A stretch of DNA of 64,000 nucleotides, from NCBI RefSeq assembly GCF_004793635.1, contig NZ_SRXV01000001.1, positions 303,501 through 367,500 on the forward strand, written 5' to 3'. The notes below the pieces were generated by a model. That model saw nothing but the letters and a program-made list of their open reading frames with translations, was not told the origin of the DNA and made no database searches. This DNA comes from Marinicauda pacifica. GTDB taxonomy: Bacteria > Pseudomonadota > Alphaproteobacteria > Caulobacterales > Maricaulaceae. Below, in pieces: positions 44,349 through 52,447 of the stretch; the first letter of the stretch is position 1; each line of letters begins with the position of its first letter. Position numbers and translations under genes: made by a program.

Positions 44349-45290
44349 TCAGGCCGAACAGCTTGCACCGCCTAGCACGCAGAATTGCGCGCAGAAGCGG
44401 TGGTTCAGCTTGACCGGTTTGAGCGACGCGGCCAGCGAGCGCCCGGTTTCGAACGCCTCGTCATACGGGATGAGGGTACAGGCCAGCACCATCGGCGCGT
44501 TATCGCCCTTGCGTTTGACGACCATGCGGCTGCTGGCGCACATCACCTCGCGCGGCGACTTGCCCAGAATGTCCCAGCATGCGGTGGTGATCTCCGGCGG
44601 GTGACCGCTCGGGTCCATCTCGGGGAAGATCACCAGTGCCGCGGGATCGTGAGCATCGATGGCGATGGCGTGCTCGGCAAACAGCACCTTGAAGCCGGCC
44701 CGCGTCACCGCCTCGTCCTCATCGAACAAGCGGCGGCCTGCGGCGCTGAGCGTGAAGCCGTTGCAGGCAAGCCAGGTCATTCCTTCAAGCGTCACCTCGA
44801 ACGTGCCGGCTCCACGCTCCGCGTCATGGTTGGCCGGCTCGAAATGATCCAGGCTGATGCGCAGGGTGAGGCGCGAGCCGAAGCGCTCGTTCAGGCGAAG
44901 CAGGGCGTCCTGAACCCTGGGCCGCATCATGGGCTTCATGGCGTTGGTGAGGATCAGCACCTCGTGCCCGCGCTCAAGCGCATCCTCGGCCATGGCGGCC
45001 ATGTCGGGATTCATGAAGGGCTCGCCGCCGGTAAATCCGATCTCGACCGGGCCGAGGCCCATGACGTCGATCTCGTCCAGATAGGCGGCGACCTCGCGCG
45101 CGCTCAGATAGCTCAGCCGGTCATTCGTCGGCGAGCTCTCGATATAGCAGTGCGCGCACTCGATATTGCACAGCGTGCCGGTGTTGAACCAGAGCGTCTG
45201 AAGGGTGTCGAAGGCGACGCTTGCGCGCGCTTCGCCCTTGGCCGTGACATCGGGATCGGAAAAAGGGGCAATCGGGAGAGGATGATTCAT
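44349..45290 (-). CDS. radical SAM protein with C-terminal cysteine cluster
   Basis: A 313-aa radical SAM enzyme. The 4Fe-4S motif C-x3-C-x2-C appears in LCNIECAHCYIES, and the SAM-binding FTGGEPFMNPD follows. Near the C-terminus an isolated Cys-Trp (TACWDILG), MCASSRMVV, ACTLIPYDE and a dense FCAQFCVLGGASC hold several more cysteines, possibly SPASM-like auxiliary cluster ligands. Substrate class is unknown; a peptide-modification or cofactor role is possible but no precursor peptide gene is recognised next to it. It ends convergently with the dcd gene, 12 bp apart. Confidence 0.82.
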   Translation of the reverse strand: MNHPLPIAPFSDPDVTAKGEARASVAFDTLQTLWFNTGTLCNIECAHCYIESSPTNDRLSYLSAREVAAYLDEIDVMGLGPVEIGFTGGEPFMNPDMAAMAEDALERGHEVLILTNAMKPMMRPRVQDALLRLNERFGSRLTLRISLDHFEPANHDAERGAGTFEVTLEGMTWLACNGFTLSAAGRRLFDEDEAVTRAGFKVLFAEHAIAIDAHDPAALVIFPEMDPSGHPPEITTACWDILGKSPREVMCASSRMVVKRKGDNAPMVLACTLIPYDEAFETGRSLAASLKPVKLNHRFCAQFCVLGGASCSA

Positions 45291-45380
45291 GGACGGCAAA
45301 GGGCCTTCGTGTCGCGAGCCATTGAACCTAGTTCGCTGGCGGGCCCGTCTCAACGCATCTGACGCAGAGGTGATCGATGT

Positions 45381-46550
45381 TCAGAAATACGCTCCGATAT
45401 TGATGTTGAGCCGGCGCTCCCACTCGCCCGCGCCGCCACCGGCAAGCGCGTCGGAAAAATTCGGGCCGATCCAGGCATTGTTCTTGCCCGCCGCGAAGTC
45501 GGCATAGATGAAGAACGGGCCTTTGACGTCGAACGCAGCGCCGAGGACGTTATGGTAGGAGGCGTCGAAGTCGCCGCTCGATTTCGTCAGCACACTGAAA
45601 TCTTCGTAGACGGTGAGGCTGTCGAGCCAGCGGGTCATCCAGTTCCTGGTCAGCGGGACGTCGTAGGACAGGGCGGCCGACCAGATGCGCCCGTCTGCTG
45701 CGACCTCGTAGGGAAAGTCGTAGGCGCCCATCACGACGACATCGTCGCGCGCGCCCGGCGGGCTTTCGAGCGCATAGTCATAAGCGGTCGCCTGCAGCTT
45801 CGCCTCGAACCGGTCGTGGCGCCAGCGGGCATGGACCGCGCCGGCCAGGTGGTGCCCGTCATCGTCCGTGACCTCGTTTGCGATGAGCCCGGCCTGCAGC
45901 GAGGCGCCGAGCTCGAGCCCGTTGGAGTCCTCCCCGATCGAGGACCAGCTGGTGCGCAGGTTGAGCTGGCCGGTCTCGCTGTCGGTTCGGCCCAGTTCGT
46001 CTACGAGGTCGTATGAGTAGCGTGCGCTGTCCTGGCTTTCTCCGGCCCAGTCACCCTCGTCGGCGAGGAAATATGCAAGATCCAGGGTCCAGTCGCCCTG
46101 TCTCTGCGACCAGCTGAGTCCGAGGTCGTAGTCGTCCTCAAGGCCCACATAGTAAGCGATAGAGAAGAAATAGCTGTTGGCTGCGTATGGCGTGAGACCG
46201 AAGGGGACTTGCTGGATTCCTGCCTTCACCGTACCGAGGCGGTCGTTCTCAAAGCCGAGCCAGGCGTGGTGGGGAAACGAGGTGAAGCGTTCGGTTTCGT
46301 CGTAATAATACACCCGCCACTGGGCCGAGCCGATCAGTCCCGTCCCGGTGTCCAGCCCGAGATCGAGCCGAGCCGTGTCGAACTCTGCATCGGCGCGCGG
46401 GAAGCGGTTGGACCGCGTCTCCCAGCTCTTGTCGAGCACGTTGACACGGACCGCGCCACCCAGGTCGAGCGGGCCGATTTCCACGAGTTGGGCATGGGCG
46501 GGCGCACACAGGCCGGCCAGAGCGAGGCCGGAGACGCAAAGGAGGCGCAT
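45381..46550 (-). CDS. porin-like outer-membrane protein
   Basis: A 389-aa protein with a signal peptide (MRLLCVSGLALAGLCAPAHA) and an alternating beta-strand pattern with many aromatic and acidic residues, as expected for a 16-stranded porin (for example AQWRVYYYDETERFTSFPHHAW and SYDVPLTRNWMTRWLDSLTV). It ends in phenylalanine (INIGAYF), the usual outer-membrane insertion signal. No close family is recognised. The start at 46550 is the first ATG giving a signal peptide; a longer in-frame extension covers the tRNA region and is not coding. Confidence 0.75.
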   Translation of the reverse strand: MRLLCVSGLALAGLCAPAHAQLVEIGPLDLGGAVRVNVLDKSWETRSNRFPRADAEFDTARLDLGLDTGTGLIGSAQWRVYYYDETERFTSFPHHAWLGFENDRLGTVKAGIQQVPFGLTPYAANSYFFSIAYYVGLEDDYDLGLSWSQRQGDWTLDLAYFLADEGDWAGESQDSARYSYDLVDELGRTDSETGQLNLRTSWSSIGEDSNGLELGASLQAGLIANEVTDDDGHHLAGAVHARWRHDRFEAKLQATAYDYALESPPGARDDVVVMGAYDFPYEVAADGRIWSAALSYDVPLTRNWMTRWLDSLTVYEDFSVLTKSSGDFDASYHNVLGAAFDVKGPFFIYADFAAGKNNAWIGPNFSDALAGGGAGEWERRLNINIGAYF

Positions 46551-46696
46551 GGAGGCTCCCGGGGCGGCTGCGGATCGTGTTGACAAAGCGCGCAGGACCC
46601 CGGCCCGGTTCCTCCAAGATGCCTGCGGAGCACAGCCTCGGACGCCGCGCCTGCATGTTGCCGCTGTGTGGTTTTGTGGTAAATCTCTGTCACCTC

Positions 46697-46770
46697 GCGG
46701 GTGTAGCTCAATGGTAGAGCAGAAGCTTCCCAAGCTTACGACGAGGGTTCGATTCCCTTCACCCGCTCCA
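46697..46770 (+). tRNA. tRNA-Gly (anticodon CCC)
   Basis: A 74-nt cloverleaf with encoded CCA. The acceptor stem pairs GCGGGTG with CACCCGC, the D arm is GCTC-AATGGTA-GAGC, and the anticodon loop TTCCCAA gives CCC. The T arm is GAGGG-TTCGATT-CCCTT. It lies in the 463-bp gap between the porin-like gene and the VTT membrane-protein gene; I see nothing else firm in that gap. Confidence 0.95.
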
Positions 46771-47013
46771 GACCGTCCTCGCGACTGCGCGCAGACGCGC
46801 GCCCGGCCCGGCAGAGGCACCTCGCTCATACTCCTGGCAGGTGCCACGTTCCCGCAACGGCAAAAAAAGAGCTCCCGCCCGGCAAGCGGACAGGAGCCAG
46901 TTCTGGACTTTTGGCGCAGGTGTGCGCTTGCAATGGCGATGGCCAGATTGCCGACCTGTGCGAGAGCGGGCGCGCGGCTGGCTCGCAAGGCCGCCCGGGT
47001 CCATGTTGGGCCG

Positions 47014-47673
47014 ATGACTGAGAAAGCCCCTTCATCGGCTGGATTGCGCAAGGAGGTGGCGCGCAGAAGCCGCTTTCGTCGGCGCTTGCGCGTGTGGCGC
47101 TGGCGAATGGGGCGTGCTGCGCGCCGGGGCTGGGCCCTTCCGGCCCTGTTTTTCGGCTCATTTCTGGAATCGGCAATTTTCCCCTGGCCGATCGAGTTTC
47201 CGCTACTGGCCGAGATGCTGCGCGGCCGCAAACATGTATTTCCTGCGGCGCTGGCCACCGCGCTCGGGTCGGCGGCCGGGGCGATGGCGGTTTTCATAGT
47301 TGCCGGCATTGCTGCAGGACTGGTCGAATCCTGGGTGACAGCCCGGCCCGAGTTCGCCTCCGATCTTGACGAGGTCCGCACCCGGCTGGAGTTGCGCGGC
47401 GGTTTGGCCGTTTTTGTGGCGATGCTGACGCCGGTGCCGGTGCAGCTGACCAGCCTGGCGGCCGGTTTTGCAGGGCTTTCGGCTCCCGTGTTCGCCTTGG
47501 CGGTTCTGTGTGGACGCTGCCTGCGCTTCGCGGCGATGGCGGTTCTGGTGTTTTTCTATGGCGAACGGCTCATGGAATGGTGGCGGGCCCGGCCAGCGCC
47601 ATGGCGGCACCTGGCAACCGGGTTCTTTGTCGCGCTCTTTCTGGTCGCTCTTGCAGCTTCGCTTTGGCTTTAG
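47014..47673 (+). CDS. VTT-domain (DedA/YqaA-like) membrane protein
   Basis: A 219-aa membrane protein with a basic N-terminus (RRSRFRRRLRVWRWRMGRAARRG) and four or five helices. LFFGSFLESAIFPWPIEFPLLAEML contains the E-x-x-x-x-P-x-P-x-E motif typical of YqaA/VTT proteins, related to DedA-type lipid scramblases. The start at 47014 follows weak GTTGGGCC; an upstream ATG in the same frame is possible. Role probably in membrane lipid homeostasis. Confidence 0.75.
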   Translation: MTEKAPSSAGLRKEVARRSRFRRRLRVWRWRMGRAARRGWALPALFFGSFLESAIFPWPIEFPLLAEMLRGRKHVFPAALATALGSAAGAMAVFIVAGIAAGLVESWVTARPEFASDLDEVRTRLELRGGLAVFVAMLTPVPVQLTSLAAGFAGLSAPVFALAVLCGRCLRFAAMAVLVFFYGERLMEWWRARPAPWRHLATGFFVALFLVALAASLWL

Positions 47674-47709
47674 GCTGTCGATACCGGGCGGCCCGCTTGG
47701 CAAGCCGGG

Positions 47710-47922
47710 CTAGAAGCGGCCCTGGCCGGTTTCGATGCCGGCAATGTTGGCAACGTGAACCAGCATCAGCAATGCGCCCATGCCGAAGAGAATCGCCAGG
47801 CTGGTCCACGGTATGAGGCGCGGCCCCTTGATCGGATCAGACGGTCGGCTTGTCCGCCAAGCCGAGAACGCAAACCCCGCCGCGCAGACGCCGAGGATGA
47901 TCAGGGTGGTGGTGAGTTCCAT
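47710..47922 (-). CDS. small two-helix membrane protein
   Basis: A 70-aa protein with two membrane segments (LTTTLIILGVCAAGFAFSAW and WTSLAILFGMGALLMLVHVANI) linked by a short basic/proline loop (RTSRPSDPIKGPRLIP). Its ATG overlaps the 3' end of the glycosyltransferase gene by 22 bp, out of frame, so it is probably co-translated. Function unknown. Confidence 0.68.
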   Translation of the reverse strand: MELTTTLIILGVCAAGFAFSAWRTSRPSDPIKGPRLIPWTSLAILFGMGALLMLVHVANIAGIETGQGRF

Positions 47923-49421
47923 TCAGGCGCTTCCCGGCGCGTCGCGCTGACGCCATGTGAGGTCTTCGACCACCAATAGCGCCGGGCGCCCAGTTCCCGC
48001 AAGGCACGCGCGATTGCGACTGTCTGCATGGCCCAGTATGCGGGCATGGTCAGAATATCCAGCCAGCGCAATTGGGTTCCCGTCCGGCGCGCCGCAAGGG
48101 CGGCGCTGAGCATCCCAGTCAGATAGCCGGCGGGAAGCACAGCCAGACCCAGTCCCGGACCTCCCGGCGCACCGGCGAGCCCCGCCAGCGTCGTTGCCAG
48201 TGCCCATACCAGGCTTGGCCCGTGCAACAGGGCGCTGATCACATTCCACCCCAGCGTGAGCTGCAGGCTGGCAAGCGCCCCGGGGCCGGCCGTACGCGCC
48301 AGCCCCGCAGGATCTCGCATCTGGACGAGCCAGCTGACCAGATGGCCTTTGAGCCACCGGCTGCGCTGGGCCTGCCACGCGGTAAGCGTGATCGGGGCTT
48401 CTTCCTGTGTCCCGGGGCCGATCATTCCGGCACGCCAGCCATAGCGGGCCATTCTGAAGCCGAGATCGGCATCTTCGGTTACGTTGAACGGGTCCCATGC
48501 CCCGCATGCGACCAGGGCATCGCGCCGGAAGACATTGCTTGTACCGCCCAGCGGCAGAGGCATGTTGAAGCGTGCGAGGAGAGGCAGTACGGCGGCAAAC
48601 TGGACCGCATACTCCAGCTGGAACTGCCGGGTCAGCCAGTTGTCGGGACCATTATACCAGCTCAGCGGCGCTTGTACGCAGCCCAGCCGGCCGTCTGCCG
48701 CCAGACGCGCGGCTGCCGCTTTGAGCTGCGAGGGATGGGGCGCGTCTTCAGCGTCGTAGACGGCGATCAGGGACCCGGTGGCGAATTTGAGCGCGTAGTT
48801 CAGGGCCTTCGGCTTGGTTCGCGGCCCGATGGGGGGAATTGCGAGGATGTCAATGCGGTCTGGGTGGACCGCCGCGCGCGCCGCGACCAACGTGGAGTGA
48901 TCGTCCGCCTCGATCGCGAACAGGATCTGAAGCTGTTCGGCAGGATAATCGAGCGCCTCGAGACAGGTGACCAGGTCGGGAATGACTCTCGCCTCGTCAT
49001 GCAACGCAACCAGCACGCTGATTGGGGGAAGGCGAGCGTCAGCCAGGGGAGGGGCCGGTGCCGGGCGTACATCCCACAGCGCGGCAACGATCCGCCATAC
49101 CAAGGCGGCTGTCACGCCCGCAAGCAGCAGGGCGAGGATCAGGCTCTGGAACAGGGTGGGCGCGGCGAGGCCGACACCGAGGCAAAACAGGCCTGGTCCT
49201 GCGACGAGGGCGGGGGAGGGCTTCAGCGCGGACCGGGCGCTGTGTTGCGGGCGAGTTTGGAACAAGGCGTGGGCGGCAGAGTCGGCCAGATCAAGCGGAT
49301 CGAGTGGAGGGGGGCGATAGCCGAGTTTGGCGGCACCGGCCGGATCAACCAGAAATGCCGGCGGCGCCTTGCCCATTCCAGTCAGCGCGGATGCCGTTCC
49401 CGGCTGTCCAGCCTCGTCCAC
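47901..49421 (-). CDS. membrane glycosyltransferase, family 2 (processive type)
   Basis: A 506-aa family-2 glycosyltransferase. The GT-A core shows PPISVLVALHDEARVIPDL, YDAEDAPHPSQ (D-x-D-like), EDADLGFRMARYGW and the Q-x-x-R-W motif in WQAQRSRWLKGH. Membrane helices flank it: two near the N-terminus (about 70-115) and three or more at the C-terminus. Such enzymes polymerise or transfer sugars at the inner membrane for exopolysaccharide or glycolipid synthesis. An N-terminal LDPLDLADSAAHA region is of unknown role. Start is a GTG at 49421; an ATG at 49376 is an alternative. Confidence 0.82.
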   Translation of the reverse strand: MDEAGQPGTASALTGMGKAPPAFLVDPAGAAKLGYRPPPLDPLDLADSAAHALFQTRPQHSARSALKPSPALVAGPGLFCLGVGLAAPTLFQSLILALLLAGVTAALVWRIVAALWDVRPAPAPPLADARLPPISVLVALHDEARVIPDLVTCLEALDYPAEQLQILFAIEADDHSTLVAARAAVHPDRIDILAIPPIGPRTKPKALNYALKFATGSLIAVYDAEDAPHPSQLKAAAARLAADGRLGCVQAPLSWYNGPDNWLTRQFQLEYAVQFAAVLPLLARFNMPLPLGGTSNVFRRDALVACGAWDPFNVTEDADLGFRMARYGWRAGMIGPGTQEEAPITLTAWQAQRSRWLKGHLVSWLVQMRDPAGLARTAGPGALASLQLTLGWNVISALLHGPSLVWALATTLAGLAGAPGGPGLGLAVLPAGYLTGMLSAALAARRTGTQLRWLDILTMPAYWAMQTVAIARALRELGARRYWWSKTSHGVSATRREAPEWNSPPP

Positions 49422-49550
49422 CCCCGACCCTCGCCGCCAATTCGTGATAGCAGCGGCCTAGCAGAGTTTCTCTTAAAACGCGAATCAGTGCGGACGTTGG
49501 TCTTGGGGAAGAGGCACGAAGGCGGGGGTAAGTGTTCCGCGAAGAGGCCG

Positions 49551-49928
49551 TCAGGCGTGGAGATCGTTGAGGATCTTGTCACACCGTTCGATAGCCGCGC
49601 GCCGGGTCTCTTCGCTTTCCACCGAGGCCAGACGCAGAGCGAGCCGGGTCACCTCGACTGGAAGCGTGGGGATGTCCGAATCGCCGGCGTCCGCGGTCTC
49701 GGGAAGATCATCGAAAAACGCGCTGACCGGCACCTGCAGAACCTGGGCGGCTTCGTACAGACGCCCCGAACCGATGCGGTTGGCACCGCGCTCATACTTC
49801 TGCACTTGCTGGAAGGTCACGCCCAGCTGTTTGGCGAGCTGAACCTGGGAAATATTCCTGGCACAGCGGAAAAGTCTAAGCTTGGCACCGATTTCAAGAT
49901 CGATAGGGGTCGCGGACCGTGCGCTCAA
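49551..49928 (-). CDS. XRE-family transcriptional regulator
   Basis: A 125-aa protein with a Cro/C1-type HTH (residues about 14-68): IGAKLRLFRCARNISQVQLAKQLGVTFQQVQKYERGANRIGSGRLYEAAQVL. The F-Q-Q-V-Q-K-Y-E-R-G recognition helix matches a group very common in Alphaproteobacteria. The C-terminal part is helical and acidic. It starts at TTG 49928 behind GGGAGAG. It lies between the glycosyltransferase and sixA genes on the same strand. Target unknown. Confidence 0.85.
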   Translation of the reverse strand: MSARSATPIDLEIGAKLRLFRCARNISQVQLAKQLGVTFQQVQKYERGANRIGSGRLYEAAQVLQVPVSAFFDDLPETADAGDSDIPTLPVEVTRLALRLASVESEETRRAAIERCDKILNDLHA

Positions 49929-50041
49929 TATTTCTCTCCCAAAGGCTCTTTCTTGTGCGGAAGGTTCCGCGTTTCAGGGGGCGGATCATTCTCGCTAGAG
50001 ACTGGAAATGGAAGGGGTCAAAGTCAGTTTAAGTTGATGTA

Positions 50042-50536
50042 TCAGGCTTTTGGGTTGTAATTGAGAAGTTGATGTACGGTATTCATTGAATTGGCCTCAG
50101 CCACAAGGTCGAACGCGGCGGCAGAGCTTGTCGCAAACCCGTGCGGCCATTGGCTGAGCGTTCCGGCCCGGGCGGCGAGTTCATGGGCAAAGCCGCCGAC
50201 GCCCGGGTTGTGCCCGATAACCGCGAGCGTTTGCGCACCGGCCTCAAAAGCCTCCAGCGAGGCCCGGATCAGCATGGAGGTCGACGCGTGGTAGAGCGCC
50301 ATTGGACTCTCGATGCGCGGGTCTCCCAGCGTGGAAGCGAGATGAGCCCAGGTTTCCTGGGTGCGCCGAGCCGGAGATACGAGCGCGAGATCGGCCTTCA
50401 GCCCGGTCCGGGCCAGCGCTTCAGCCAGCCGTTCGGCATCGGCGTGGCCGCGCTCTGTCAGATAACGGTCGAAGTCCTCGTCCGCCTCGCTGCGGTCGAT
50501 GGTCTTGGCGTGGCGCGCGATAATGATGTGGACCAT
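50042..50536 (-). CDS. sixA: phosphohistidine phosphatase SixA-like
   Basis: A 164-aa histidine phosphatase-superfamily protein. The catalytic R-H motif is IIARHAK (His9), with the second His in VIGHNPGV and arginine in SPARRTQET. Length and layout match SixA, which removes phosphate from histidine-containing phosphotransfer proteins and PTS components. It may act on another substrate here. Confidence 0.85.
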   Translation of the reverse strand: MVHIIIARHAKTIDRSEADEDFDRYLTERGHADAERLAEALARTGLKADLALVSPARRTQETWAHLASTLGDPRIESPMALYHASTSMLIRASLEAFEAGAQTLAVIGHNPGVGGFAHELAARAGTLSQWPHGFATSSAAAFDLVAEANSMNTVHQLLNYNPKA

Positions 50537-50589
50537 TGGAAAGACGGCTCGTGCAGGTAGCTGAAATCGATCGGCATCCCTCTCTAGAG

Positions 50590-50650
50590 GGGTTGCGCCG
50601 CCTGAGGAGTGAGGCCAAGTAAGACGCTATCTCAGTGCTGGCCGCAACCC
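50590..50650 (+). promoter_or_regulatory. structured 5' leader of the peroxiredoxin gene
   Basis: Perfect 8-bp arms GGGTTGCG (50590-50597) and CGCAACCC (50643-50650), with nested CTGAG (50602-50606) and CTCAG (50631-50635), would fold into a long stem ending 6 bp before the AAGGAG ribosome-binding site of the peroxiredoxin gene. This could regulate translation or mRNA stability. Confidence 0.45.
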
Positions 50651-50669
50651 TTTGCGAAGGAGAAATGAA

Positions 50670-51305
50670 ATGTCCCTCTTGCTCGGCGATACCGCCCCGA
50701 ACTTTCAAGCCGAAACTACCGAAGGCAAAATCGATTTCCACGACTGGATCGGTGATGACTGGGTCGTGTTCTTTTCGCACCCTGCCGACTACACGCCGGT
50801 TTGCACGACCGAGCTCGGCTATACCGCCAAGCTGAAGGACGAGTTTGCCAAGCGCGGGACGAAGGCGATCGCCCTGTCCGTCGATCCGGTGGAAGACCAT
50901 CACGGCTGGATCAAGGACATCGAGGAAACCCAGGGCTGCAAGGTTAATTTCCCGATCATTGCCGATACCGACCGCAAGGTTTCCGAACTCTACTCGATGA
51001 TCCACCCGAAGGCCGATCCGAAGGTCACCGTGCGTGCGGTCTACATCATCGACTCCGACAAGAAGATTCGCGCGACGTTCACCTACCCGCCGAGCGCCGG
51101 CCGCAACTTCAACGAAATCCTGCGCCTGATCGATTCCCTGCAGCTGACCTCCGGCTACAAGGTGGCCACTCCGGTCAACTGGAATGATGGCGAGGACGTT
51201 ATCGTGGTTCCCTCGCTCAGCGATGAGGAGGCCACCAAGCTCTTCCCGAAAGGCTACAAGACGGTGAAGCCGTATCTGCGCGTAACGCCGCAGCCTAACA
51301 AGTAG
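50670..51305 (+). CDS. 1-Cys peroxiredoxin (Prx6 type)
   Basis: A 211-aa peroxiredoxin. The peroxidatic cysteine is Cys45 in ADYTPVCTTELG, with Thr42 and later Arg in the expected places; the C-terminal Prx6 extension (VVPSLSDEEATKLFPKGYKTVKPYLRVTPQP) is present. No resolving cysteine of the 2-Cys type is seen, although a second Cys occurs in TQGCKVNFPI. It reduces peroxides with an external thiol. A strong RBS (AAGGAG) precedes the start and an intrinsic terminator follows. Confidence 0.94.
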   Translation: MSLLLGDTAPNFQAETTEGKIDFHDWIGDDWVVFFSHPADYTPVCTTELGYTAKLKDEFAKRGTKAIALSVDPVEDHHGWIKDIEETQGCKVNFPIIADTDRKVSELYSMIHPKADPKVTVRAVYIIDSDKKIRATFTYPPSAGRNFNEILRLIDSLQLTSGYKVATPVNWNDGEDVIVVPSLSDEEATKLFPKGYKTVKPYLRVTPQPNK

Positions 51306-51327
51306 ATTAATCAGAGACTTGACCGTG

Positions 51328-51366
51328 AATGACCGCTCTGGCGAGGCCAGGGCGGTCATTTTTTTC
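51328..51366 (+). terminator. rho-independent terminator of the peroxiredoxin gene
   Basis: Fifteen-base arms AATGACCGCTCTGGC (51328-51342) and GCCAGGGCGGTCATT (51346-51360), with one mismatch, and a GAG loop, followed by TTTTTC. Confidence 0.88.
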
Positions 51367-51373
51367 GGCAATT

Positions 51374-51435
51374 TGGTCAAGGCTCCTTGACGTCAAGTTT
51401 CCTTGACGATATGTCAGTAAAGGTTACTTGACATA
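51374..51435 (+). promoter_or_regulatory. array of GTCAAG half-sites upstream of the membrane/XRE module
   Basis: Repeated GTCAAG/CTTGAC half-sites form overlapping inverted repeats: GTCAAGG-CT-CCTTGAC (51376-51391), the palindrome CTTGACGTCAAG (51386-51397), and GTCAAG followed by CTTGAC up to 51406; further GTCA and ACTTGACA follow to about 51433. The array lies 20-75 bp before the first gene of the module. It probably binds the small XRE protein encoded third in the unit, giving autoregulation. Confidence 0.55.
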
Positions 51436-51450
51436 ACTGGAGGAACTGAC

Positions 51451-51717
51451 ATGACATTGACCTCGAAATCCATCCGCCGGACGGTTTTCCTGTTTGCCGT
51501 TGCCGGTGTCGTCCTAGCCTGGGCCGTGCTCGGCGCTACGCTCCTGCTGGATACGACGCGTCCGGTCCGCCTGGTCGCCGCATTTGCGGCTGCGCTGGCG
51601 ACCGAGGGGCTGTTCTGGCTTGGGGTGGGGCTTCTGGGCTGGTCGGCAGTAGATCGCCGCCAGGCACTCTGGCACTGGATCACCGGACGCCGGGCAGCGA
51701 ATGGAGAAGTTAGTTGA
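51451..51717 (+). CDS. small membrane protein, first gene of XRE-linked module
   Basis: An 88-aa protein with two hydrophobic segments (VFLFAVAGVVLAWAVLGATL and LVAAFAAALATEGLFWLGVG) and a basic C-terminal tail. GGAGGAACTGAC precedes its ATG. The end overlaps the next gene by 4 bp. I do not recognise a family. Confidence 0.65.
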   Translation: MTLTSKSIRRTVFLFAVAGVVLAWAVLGATLLLDTTRPVRLVAAFAAALATEGLFWLGVGLLGWSAVDRRQALWHWITGRRAANGEVS

Positions 51718-52148
51718 TCAATCTGATCCCGGAATCGAGTTCTGCCCCGCCGGCGGCCCGCAAACGGTACAACCGGGCCAATATCGGCATCACGGTCCTC
51801 TTTCTGCCGGTCATGCTGGGCACGACCTGGCTGGGAGAGACCGGGGCAAGCCCGGTTCTGGTCGCCGTCGGCGTCGTGTTGACGATCGGCCTGATCGCCG
51901 CCCTGGTCTACGAGTTCGTGCGGCTCATGCTCGCGCTCGACGAACTCCAGAACCGCATCCATGTGACCGCTCTTGCGATCGGGTTCGGGGCCGTCACGCT
52001 GACCATGCTTGCGCTCGGGTTCATTGACGCCTTGCTCGGTTTTCCGAACCCCGGCGAGCATTGGCCGGTCCTGGCGATCTTGATGTTTCCGACGGGCTCT
52101 TTCGTCTACTATATCGCCCTTCACCTGATCTTGAGGCGGTATCGATGA
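51714..52148 (+). CDS. four-helix membrane protein of XRE-linked module
   Basis: A 144-aa protein with about four predicted membrane helices (ITVLFLPVMLGTTWL, VLVAVGVVLTIGLIAALVYEF, ALAIGFGAVTLTMLALGFI, VLAILMFPTGSFVYYIALHLIL). It starts with TTG at 51714 inside the previous gene's end, and its stop overlaps the XRE gene start. Three-gene units of small membrane proteins with an XRE partner are widespread but poorly described. Function unknown. Confidence 0.65.
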   Translation: MINLIPESSSAPPAARKRYNRANIGITVLFLPVMLGTTWLGETGASPVLVAVGVVLTIGLIAALVYEFVRLMLALDELQNRIHVTALAIGFGAVTLTMLALGFIDALLGFPNPGEHWPVLAILMFPTGSFVYYIALHLILRRYR

Positions 52149-52342
52149 AGAACCGCCTCAAGGAGTTGCGGGCCGAACATGGCTGGAGCCAGCAGGCACT
52201 CGGCGAGCGGCTGGAGGTTTCTCGCCAGACGGTCAACGCGCTCGAAACGGGCAAGTACGCGCCTTCCTTGCCCCTCGCATTCAAGATCGGCCGGGTCTTT
52301 AACCTGAAGATCGAAGAGATTTTCAGTGACGAGGCGGAATAG
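52145..52342 (+). CDS. small XRE-family regulator (YdeM/Xre-like)
   Basis: A 65-aa protein that is almost only an HTH: MKNRLKELRAEHGWSQQALG, then ERLEVSRQTVNALETGKYAPSLPLAFKIGRVF and a C-terminal FSDEAE. This compact type, with S-R-Q-T-V-N-x-x-E-x-G-K-Y-x-P-S-L, usually sits downstream of the membrane proteins it controls. The ATG at 52145 overlaps the previous stop. It is the likely binder of the half-site array at 51374. Confidence 0.88.
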   Translation: MKNRLKELRAEHGWSQQALGERLEVSRQTVNALETGKYAPSLPLAFKIGRVFNLKIEEIFSDEAE

Positions 52343-52447
52343 CCCCGCGTCCACGCGTATTCTGCGCTTTCATCCAGCGCCGCTCTTCCAATCTGTGCGC
52401 GTGTCGGCTTATTGAGGTGGGGTCCTGCCTGTACGAGCCGGGGCAAT

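Noticed and set aside
46858..46900. Possible terminator with a seven-A run and GCTCC/GGAGC arms
   Set aside because: Arms are short with a long loop; too weak to call.
46348..47013. Open frame extending the VTT membrane-protein gene upstream through tRNA-Gly
   Set aside because: It reads through a complete tRNA gene and an antisense porin signal peptide, so it is not coding.
48072..50060. A 662-codon plus-strand frame over the glycosyltransferase and XRE genes
   Set aside because: Its sequence is Arg/Gly/Gln-rich without domains, and it runs antisense to two recognisable genes.
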